From: UBA7332 sp051652645
Lineage (GTDB): Bacteria; Bacteroidota; Bacteroidia; Bacteroidales; UBA7332
Assembly: GCA_051652645.1 (NCBI GenBank)
Contig: JBOFUP010000024.1
Span: forward strand, 1-64,000
DNA: 64,000 nucleotides
Direction of reading: 5' to 3'
Position numbers and translations under genes: made by a program. A model generated the notes under the pieces. It saw nothing but the letters and a program-made list of their open reading frames with translations. It did not search any database and was not told where the DNA came from. Positions 25,165-32,618 of the stretch are shown one piece after another; the stretch's first letter is position 1; each line of letters starts with the position of its first letter.

Positions 25165-27348
25165 TTATCTTATATCAAGTTCCTTTATTAGATGAGATGA
25201 TGGTGAATACTTATCTAAAATAAATAGTATGTATCTAGAGTCAACAGTGATTGATCTGCATAGATCGGGCATATATCTATAATCAGAAGCAACACCCTTG
25301 ACATAACGATCAAAGTTAATACCAACAAACTCTCCTCGGCCATTTATTACAGCACTACCTGAACTAGCACTTGTAGTATGGCAGTTTGTTATGAAATTTA
25401 CAGGCACATCGTTATTTGTTGAATAATCGCCAAAGTCACGACTCTTATATAAAGATCTCAATTTCCGTGGAAGATAATAAGATGCTGAATCACCATTAAT
25501 ATCAGCCTTCTTGACAAGTTCACTCAAGAAAGTCTGAGCAGGAAAATCCTTAACAGACTCTACCTTCCCAAAACTGTATCTCATCGTACGGTTTGCATCA
25601 GGATAGAGTAATTCGCCCTTCTTAAACTCAGTGAATGCTTTTAGATAAGCAGAGTATATATCTCTTTGTTCATCTTGCAATTTCATTCTCTGACGAGCTA
25701 TATGGTTTACATTTACTCTATAATAACCTATAGCCAATTGGTACACTGGATCATTTTTAAGCCTAGAAGGCCCTTCATTTACTATATTTATAAGAAATGA
25801 GCGAATACTATCCTTGTTTGTTAATATAGAATTAGCAAAGGCATACTCAGAATACTTCTCCATGTCACCATCAAACTCCTTGGCTGCGCGAAGCATTTCT
25901 ACAGAGTAAAACTTACTAGGCATATCATTCATATAGACAGTGATCATATCCCTAAACATCTTTCTGTCCAATTCATAATCCCAGTTATAGAAATACTGAT
26001 TAGTTAGATTAAGCAGTTTATCTGCTTCATTCCTTATAGCCTTTTCGTTGATTCGTTTGCGATCAAACATAGCCATCAACTTTTCAAATTTACCTGCGAT
26101 AGGAATAATCTCAGCTCCTTGCAATCCAGCCTCTTGAAAATATACATCAGCATAGTTATACAAAGCCAACTCTTCATAGTTTTCACGAAGCTTATTTAGA
26201 AGATCTCCGTATGCCTCTTTTCGTTTACTATTTGATTCAGTCCAGCGTTGAAACTCCTCCTCCTCAGCTCTTTTCTTCTCAACAAGATTCATTTGACGCA
26301 CACCTTCAATCTCCCCCTTCCAACGAAGATAACTATTCTCTATAGTGTGCATCTTACTAGTATAGCGTAGTCTCAAAGTCGGATTATCACCAATAGCCTC
26401 CTTCAAGAGTTCAAGTTTTTTCTCTCTAATCTTAACTCTAGAAGCATTTTGCTCATTAATAATCTTATCTAAAGCAAATGATGGGATATACTCTCTAGAG
26501 CTACTTGGATAACCAAATATCATTGTAAAATCATTTGGACTAACCCCAGCTTTAGAAATAGGCAACCATTTCGTTGGTTTGTAAGGCTTATTATCCTTTG
26601 AATATGGTGCTGGATTATTATTCTCATCTGCATAAACACGTAAAATGGCGAAATCTCCTGTATGACGAGGCCATTGCCAGTTATCAAACTCCCCAGCATA
26701 GCGACCAATCTGCATAGGAGGAGCAGCAACCATTCTTACATCTTTAAATATTCTATATGTATTCAGAATAAACCCATTCCCAGCCATATAAGATGAGACC
26801 TGCGAGATAGAGTTTGGAAATCTCTTATCCATTCTCTCTCCTATGGCTTTCGATCTTTCATTAATCAAAGCATTTCTCTCTCTTGTATCTGATATCTTCT
26901 CAGTACCCTTTAATATCTCCTTTGTCACATCCTCTTGATGAACTAGTAGTGTAACTTGCAAACCAAAACAGTTACTCTCTTGTTCGCGCCCCTTAGCCCA
27001 ATAACCAAACTTCATGAAATCATTCTCATCAGTAGAGAATCTCTCAAGAAAGTTAAATACCGCGTGATGATTGGTAATAATTAGCCCCTCTGGAGAAATA
27101 AAGCTAGCAGATGCATATGCTCTCAAATCTTGCCCTGCAGAGGTTAGTGCCATTACAGCCTCCGTTATATCTGGTTTTGATTCGCTGTAAATCTCATCAG
27201 CTGAAAGCTCTAATCCCATCTGTTTCATTTTCTTAAAATTCTGATCCTTAACCAATGACGGGAACCAGAATCCTTCATCTGCACTAACAGAAGAGGACAA
27301 TACCATAAATGAGAACGATAGTGCTAAAATCTTACTATATCTGTTCAT
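25165..27348 (-). CDS. S46-family dipeptidyl peptidase, DPP11-like specificity residue
   Basis: A 727-residue protein with signal peptide (about 1-23) and the S46 layout: mature start EGFWFPSL, catalytic-His region LIITNHHAVF (His 94/95), Asp region FDNWQWPRHTGDF, and Ser region SASSGSAVINGRGEF (Ser 663). Arg 681 in INFDR lies 18 residues after the Ser, as in Porphyromonas DPP11, where Arg 673 selects Asp/Glu at P1 (DPP7 has Gly there). Two changes stand out: the usual TNHHC is TNHHA, and GNSGSP is SSGSA. It should release acidic dipeptides in the periplasm if active. Encoded between a metalloprotease and an FMN-domain protein. Confidence 0.85.
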   Translation of the reverse strand: MNRYSKILALSFSFMVLSSSVSADEGFWFPSLVKDQNFKKMKQMGLELSADEIYSESKPDITEAVMALTSAGQDLRAYASASFISPEGLIITNHHAVFNFLERFSTDENDFMKFGYWAKGREQESNCFGLQVTLLVHQEDVTKEILKGTEKISDTRERNALINERSKAIGERMDKRFPNSISQVSSYMAGNGFILNTYRIFKDVRMVAAPPMQIGRYAGEFDNWQWPRHTGDFAILRVYADENNNPAPYSKDNKPYKPTKWLPISKAGVSPNDFTMIFGYPSSSREYIPSFALDKIINEQNASRVKIREKKLELLKEAIGDNPTLRLRYTSKMHTIENSYLRWKGEIEGVRQMNLVEKKRAEEEEFQRWTESNSKRKEAYGDLLNKLRENYEELALYNYADVYFQEAGLQGAEIIPIAGKFEKLMAMFDRKRINEKAIRNEADKLLNLTNQYFYNWDYELDRKMFRDMITVYMNDMPSKFYSVEMLRAAKEFDGDMEKYSEYAFANSILTNKDSIRSFLINIVNEGPSRLKNDPVYQLAIGYYRVNVNHIARQRMKLQDEQRDIYSAYLKAFTEFKKGELLYPDANRTMRYSFGKVESVKDFPAQTFLSELVKKADINGDSASYYLPRKLRSLYKSRDFGDYSTNNDVPVNFITNCHTTSASSGSAVINGRGEFVGINFDRYVKGVASDYRYMPDLCRSITVDSRYILFILDKYSPSSHLIKELDIR

Positions 27349-27370
27349 TATTCACTCTTTATATTAATTT

Positions 27371-29773
27371 TTACTTGATCATTTTTAACAGAAGGGAGTA
27401 GTGACCGACATTGCTTCCTCCTTTAGAGACTAAAGTGTTCAATCTCAGCTTAGCTTTGTTCTGAGCCCCCATAGCAGCAGATGCTGCTATCATATCTGAA
27501 GGTGAGATTGATTTTTCACCTTTAGTAGCCCCTGACACAATAGTCTCAAGGGCCTGAATATATGCTATCTGTATAGCCTTATCATAGTTGCTCAATTTAG
27601 TTGATGATGTTTTTACCAACACCTCACTGTGCAGATCATCTAGATAATTATCTATTGTGTATGCCACAGCTGGCTCATTGTCTGATGCTTCAACCACACG
27701 AGTCAAGACATTAGGGCTTAAAAGTGCTGCAATAAGATCATTCTGACGCTTAATAAATGCCACACTCTTATTACCAATTATAGCTGAAATATCGCTTGAA
27801 TTAACCCAACTAGAGCTCTCTCTCAGATTCTTAAATATAAACTGTAGAGCTTCTCTCTGCTTAGCTTTGTCTACAATCTCATACCTTGGTGATAAATCCT
27901 CGGAAGAACTGTTATAACTATACACACCACCAACATAAGAAGCAGCAAGCGAAAGATGACGAAGATATTGACGGTGTATACCTTCAACGATATCTACAAG
28001 ATCATCCCTGCTATTTCCATATTTATCACACCAATTAAGAAGATTAGAGGTTATATATTTCAGATTCTTAATAGCTAACTCACCAGAAGCTACAAGGTCA
28101 TTACTTAATGCATCAGACTGAGCTGATGGATCAGGAACAATAACAGCAGCCGTCATCGGCGCAAACATATACATAGGATTTCTATCTTTCCCTTCAAATA
28201 TTGAGTTAAGATATGGTATCTCCTCTCTTGGACTATTTACATCAAAAATAGGCTTATAACCATACTCTATAGATAAGAAATCAAATGGACCAAGATCGGG
28301 AGGTGTCATCCTAACACCCCTTTCAGCATCTCCTGGTTGAGCAACATGATTATTACGAGCATAGTCCATTATAGAAGCAGTTGTCCCATATTTCTGAGTA
28401 AATGATGGTGAGCGGAGTGAGTCAACAGAATAGGCATAAGACCCTCTCATGTTGTGCTGTAATCCTAAGCAGTGACCCATTTCATGAGATACTGCATATC
28501 TAATAAGTTCTCCAAGAACATCATCATCCATCTTCAATTTACGAGCACGAGGATCAGCTGCTGCTGTCTGCAAGAATCTCCATTTCTGAAGAAGATTAAC
28601 TACACTGTGGTACCAAAGAATATCCGCTTGTATGATTTCACCAGAGCGAGGATCATTCCAGCAAGGTCCAGAGGCATTCTCTTGCTCTGTTGCGATGTAG
28701 TGAAGACAATTTTTTGTTATATCATTAGAGGAAAAATTGGGATCATTAGGAAAGTCATAAGCCTTAATAACATTCTTGAAACCTATTGCCTCAAATGCCT
28801 TATTCCACATCTCAATTCCTTGACGAGCATATACTCTATATTTATAAGGCATTACAGTATCAACATAGAATATTATCTGCTTTGCTGGTTCAACAAGCTC
28901 TCCTCTTTTATACCTCTCAATGTCCTGAGTCTTAGGTTCAACTCTAAAACGAGATATAAATCTACGAGAGTCCACAGGGGAGTCTACACTATAAATTTTC
29001 TTAGAGTCATTCATAAAGCCTACTCTAGAATCACTGTACCTCTCTCTCATAGGCTCTTTGCTAAGAAGGAGTATGGAATAGTTCATCGTCACTGCAAAAG
29101 GTTCACGAGCTCCAACATAGTAATAATCACTTACTATCTCTATATTTCTTTCAAATGCTTTGTGTGACTTTATGCCACCAAGCTTAGATTCAAGCTTACC
29201 GTTTTTGGACAAATCTGAGGGCCACACCTCTGATACTTCATCTGTAAAATACTTCGTTACATCAATAATACTCTTACCATTTTTATTAGCTATAATATCA
29301 AATATTCTAGTTACTGGCTCAATATTATTCAATTCAATAGATGGAGCTATCGAATCATTTTCTGACGCTACGTTTTTACTAACTGGTATTATCATTAGTA
29401 ACCTACCCTTATCTTTTTTAAAGGAGAATAGTTTTGGGTTACTCCTCCTCTGTCCTGCGGCAATTGACTTATTATTGCTTATTGCAGCAACGCGGCATCC
29501 CAATAACATATCTCTACCCAAAAGAGAGTCTGGTATCTCTAGATATAACGAGCTACCTTTTTTAATAATTGAAATGAACCCATTAGATATAGAAGCTCCT
29601 TGATAGATCTTGTCATATGCTGACAAACGAGGTTTTGCAACACTATCGACACTGCTTGATAGTGTTTTTTTCTCTTTTCTCTTAGACCTCTCTTCTTTTG
29701 AGTATCCCTGACCTATCGATATTGCAAAAAGCAATAATATGCATAGAAATTTTCTCATAACAATAATCCTCAA
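27371..29773 (-). CDS. Zinc metalloprotease, DUF5117/DUF5118 (metzincin-like) family
   Basis: An 800-residue secreted protein with signal peptide (about 1-25), an N-terminal region typical of DUF5118/DUF5117 proteins (GASISNGFISIIKKGSSLYL, SLLGRDMLL) and a protease core with HEMGHCLGLQHN (His 430, Glu 431, His 434, His 440) and a Met-turn-like SIMDYARNN. The extended HExxHxxGxxH motif indicates zinc-dependent peptide cleavage. It lies 2 bases after the beta-barrel gene and 22 bases before the S46 peptidase gene. It is likely exported to the periplasm or surface. Substrate unknown. Confidence 0.88.
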   Translation of the reverse strand: MRIIVMRKFLCILLLFAISIGQGYSKEERSKRKEKKTLSSSVDSVAKPRLSAYDKIYQGASISNGFISIIKKGSSLYLEIPDSLLGRDMLLGCRVAAISNNKSIAAGQRRSNPKLFSFKKDKGRLLMIIPVSKNVASENDSIAPSIELNNIEPVTRIFDIIANKNGKSIIDVTKYFTDEVSEVWPSDLSKNGKLESKLGGIKSHKAFERNIEIVSDYYYVGAREPFAVTMNYSILLLSKEPMRERYSDSRVGFMNDSKKIYSVDSPVDSRRFISRFRVEPKTQDIERYKRGELVEPAKQIIFYVDTVMPYKYRVYARQGIEMWNKAFEAIGFKNVIKAYDFPNDPNFSSNDITKNCLHYIATEQENASGPCWNDPRSGEIIQADILWYHSVVNLLQKWRFLQTAAADPRARKLKMDDDVLGELIRYAVSHEMGHCLGLQHNMRGSYAYSVDSLRSPSFTQKYGTTASIMDYARNNHVAQPGDAERGVRMTPPDLGPFDFLSIEYGYKPIFDVNSPREEIPYLNSIFEGKDRNPMYMFAPMTAAVIVPDPSAQSDALSNDLVASGELAIKNLKYITSNLLNWCDKYGNSRDDLVDIVEGIHRQYLRHLSLAASYVGGVYSYNSSSEDLSPRYEIVDKAKQREALQFIFKNLRESSSWVNSSDISAIIGNKSVAFIKRQNDLIAALLSPNVLTRVVEASDNEPAVAYTIDNYLDDLHSEVLVKTSSTKLSNYDKAIQIAYIQALETIVSGATKGEKSISPSDMIAASAAMGAQNKAKLRLNTLVSKGGSNVGHYSLLLKMIK

Positions 29774-29775
29774 TT

Positions 29776-31395
29776 TTATAGGGTAATAACCCCAAATGCA
29801 ATACCATTAGAAATCCAATTACCATAGCGAGAGCTATCAGATAACCTATTATCTGTAAATATACGAATATATCCGCTCATTGATAATTTACTTGTTGCTA
29901 TCGGAAAATTGTAGTTAAGATTTGCTTTTAGATTTATCTGGTTTACACTATAGAATTCTGAATCTGGAATCCATATATTCTTTGCTAAATCATTATCATA
30001 ATTATTCAAAAGCAGATCTGATTTCGTCGACCACTTATACCCAATCAATGCCTCTGCAGTTACTGTATGTCTATCTCTTTTAAAGATACGAACGCCAGCT
30101 GAAAGAGAAGTACTCAAATTACCAACCTTGAGATAAGATAATGGAACGTTATACTTGTTCTCGAATGCTGAATAATTAACCTCTGCTCCAGCGTACCATC
30201 TATAACCAGACCTATTATTATCTAATTTATTTAATCTGTAAGAAAGGTCAAGATCCATTTTATCAACCTCATACTGATTCTTATATACAAAGTTTGTTAT
30301 CCACTCTTTAGATGTAATACCTGTAGCAGGGTCTCGAATCTCATTAAGAGATTGTATAAACTCATTTGCTTGAGCACTATATAAGGATGCTTCTATTGAT
30401 GCTAAATGAGAATAATCCCCACGATCAGCAATAACTCTAGACGATATATTTAATCTATCCGAGAGATACTCTCCAGGTGATCTTCTTGTATCACCAAGTA
30501 CCTCTTGGTTTTCAATTTCATACCCCAATGAGGAAATCCATTTGACAGCTCCTATCATATAAGAAGCTTGTATCTCCCCTCCCCAAAAATCACTCACGAA
30601 CTGTCTTCTAAAAGCATTAAATCCTCTTAGAATACCATTACCATTCTCTGCACCTGGGTTTAGACGAGGCTCCTCCCCATTCTCAAGACCAACCATAGGA
30701 TAGTAGTTAAAATTAGGATCCTCTTGCTCTGTCTTTACATTAGGCATCTTCTCTTTTCGATAGCGATAAGATACTAGTGCCCCAAGCGTGAATCTATTAG
30801 TAAAAGTATATGTTATGGCTGGAGCTATAGAGTAATCAGCCAAGTAACTACGACTTCTTGGGTCTCTTAGCCTAGATACATCTCCAACCAAATAATCTAT
30901 CGAGGCTCCTAACTTCAATTTATCAGTTGTATGATGCGCTATCTTAGCTTTAAAATCAAAGAATTGGCTATCATAGTCTGCTGGAATTGCACTCCCAAAA
31001 ATGTAAGGTGTCCCTCCATATGTATCAATTACATCAGACCATGCTCTATTTGTTTCGCGATTCATATCAAATTGAAATGATCCCCAAACAATAAATCTTG
31101 GAGTTATTCTATCGTATCTATCAGTCTTAAACCTAATGCCATTTATGGCGTCTCCCTCTTGAGATCTATGTAAATCACCACCTGATAGATAGCCCGACAC
31201 TTCACTCTGACCATGCTGATTATACTCCTCAAGAGCAAGACCTGCAGCATTATTACTTCCCCCCCAACTCATACTAGATATCTTAATCTCTCTCTCTTGA
31301 TTAGAGAGAGGTTTTTCTACTTTCGTATCTTGAGCTTTAAGCAAGGTTGCACCCATACAGAATAGTAAGGAAGCTAATATCTCTATTTTTTTCAT
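29776..31395 (-). CDS. Outer-membrane beta-barrel protein, DUF6850-like
   Basis: About 539 residues from the ATG at 31395. The longer frame to 31455 would overlap the upstream gene, whereas 31395 begins a proper signal peptide (MKKIEILASLLFCMGATLLK) with a 10-base gap. The body has the alternating aromatic and polar pattern of a large beta-barrel and opens with SSMSWGGSNNAAGLALEEYN, which resembles Bacteroidales DUF6850 proteins. It is the third gene of the TonB receptor-lipoprotein-barrel-protease set. Role unknown, possibly an accessory pore or assembly partner. Confidence 0.7.
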   Translation of the reverse strand: MKKIEILASLLFCMGATLLKAQDTKVEKPLSNQEREIKISSMSWGGSNNAAGLALEEYNQHGQSEVSGYLSGGDLHRSQEGDAINGIRFKTDRYDRITPRFIVWGSFQFDMNRETNRAWSDVIDTYGGTPYIFGSAIPADYDSQFFDFKAKIAHHTTDKLKLGASIDYLVGDVSRLRDPRSRSYLADYSIAPAITYTFTNRFTLGALVSYRYRKEKMPNVKTEQEDPNFNYYPMVGLENGEEPRLNPGAENGNGILRGFNAFRRQFVSDFWGGEIQASYMIGAVKWISSLGYEIENQEVLGDTRRSPGEYLSDRLNISSRVIADRGDYSHLASIEASLYSAQANEFIQSLNEIRDPATGITSKEWITNFVYKNQYEVDKMDLDLSYRLNKLDNNRSGYRWYAGAEVNYSAFENKYNVPLSYLKVGNLSTSLSAGVRIFKRDRHTVTAEALIGYKWSTKSDLLLNNYDNDLAKNIWIPDSEFYSVNQINLKANLNYNFPIATSKLSMSGYIRIFTDNRLSDSSRYGNWISNGIAFGVITL

Positions 31396-31405
31396 TGTAT
31401 TCTGA

Positions 31406-32590
31406 TTAGTAGTTATATAACTTAGGTTTAACTTGATCAGATACGAAGGAGTCATTACTTGAATTATTCGTATCAGTAAGAGTTACTTTACCATCCTCAT
31501 CAATTGATAATATACGAGATATTACTTCTCCATTATAGCCTGATGTATTTGATATTGATGCATAACCTTGATCAACCTTTGAAGACATACGCTTGCGATT
31601 CAACACATCAGTTGGGGTTACATTACTCTTTAACACTTCAATACCATCTAAGATAGTGCTATTAGGTATGCGAATATAAAAGTTTGAAGATGTAGGTTTG
31701 CCTGGTACGTTATACGAAGGCCAATCCCTAACGTTGTCATTAGTAGAGAACAGAACTATCCCATTCTCGCCTGCTCTAACCATATTCATATTAGTAATAG
31801 AAGCAAAAGTTGTGAAAATTTGCTCCAAAGCAGGTACAGTAGGATTATTTTGAACCTTACCATTTAGATCCTTTGCTTCAAAATCAGACATCGTTAGATT
31901 TATAGATTTAGAGGCGTTCTGCGTGTGGTCAACTGCACTATTTGATACAAGAATAGACTCTCCAGGAGGGACAATCTTCACTGTTCCATCTTTAATAAAA
32001 CGAAACACTTGACGCGCAAAGAAGTAATCAACAGAATCTTTTGCTGGATAAGCTGGTGTTGACTCCGATTCACTAATTGCAAAGTAGTATGTACTATCTA
32101 ACAATACATCCTCATCCGAATTATTATAAAACTCTATGTATACATCAGCTGTATAGTTCTTATTTGCATCATCCTTGACTCCTGAGGCATAGATTTTGCT
32201 TACAACGAAAGATGTTTTTATAACCTCATTTAGGTCAATCTCCACATTGGATTGTTCACTTGAAAGTATCTCATAATTAATCCTCTGACCTGAAAGGATT
32301 AGAGATGGTGAAATAGACTTTGATGCTGAAATAGTATAATAATCTGGTAATACATCTTCAAATATTGCAACTCCAGCTTCATCCGTTGTTGAACTATAAG
32401 AGGTTCTTGCTCCTCTCATTACAACAGTCAACCCAGCATCCTCGTCCTGATCATACCCTTCAGGTAGTATAACCTGTATAGAAACATTAGACAAAATCTC
32501 TATGCTCCCTCCTCTCTCTCTACATGATGAAAAAGAGAGAGAGATAAGGAGAAATAGCGTTATAGCTATATATTTATTTATTAGTCTCAT
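31406..32590 (-). CDS. DUF4876-like outer-membrane lipoprotein
   Basis: A 394-residue lipoprotein (lipobox LSFSSC, Cys about 23) with an N-terminal carboxypeptidase-regulatory-like beta-sandwich (about 35-110, VVMRGARTSYSSTTDEAGVA) and a C-terminal domain containing ADVYIEFYNNSDEDVLLDST, a lamin-tail-like pattern typical of DUF4876 proteins. It is encoded directly after the TonB receptor (28-base gap), the position SusD-like substrate-binding lipoproteins usually take. I therefore infer a surface-exposed partner of that receptor. No direct evidence for a ligand. Confidence 0.72.
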   Translation of the reverse strand: MRLINKYIAITLFLLISLSFSSCRERGGSIEILSNVSIQVILPEGYDQDEDAGLTVVMRGARTSYSSTTDEAGVAIFEDVLPDYYTISASKSISPSLILSGQRINYEILSSEQSNVEIDLNEVIKTSFVVSKIYASGVKDDANKNYTADVYIEFYNNSDEDVLLDSTYYFAISESESTPAYPAKDSVDYFFARQVFRFIKDGTVKIVPPGESILVSNSAVDHTQNASKSINLTMSDFEAKDLNGKVQNNPTVPALEQIFTTFASITNMNMVRAGENGIVLFSTNDNVRDWPSYNVPGKPTSSNFYIRIPNSTILDGIEVLKSNVTPTDVLNRKRMSSKVDQGYASISNTSGYNGEVISRILSIDEDGKVTLTDTNNSSNDSFVSDQVKPKLYNY

Positions 32591-32618
32591 AATAACCTAT
32601 CTAATTAATATTTACCTA

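Noticed and set aside
28472..29167. 231-codon plus-strand ORF
   Set aside because: It is antisense to the conserved metalloprotease gene, has no recognisable family and an implausible composition.
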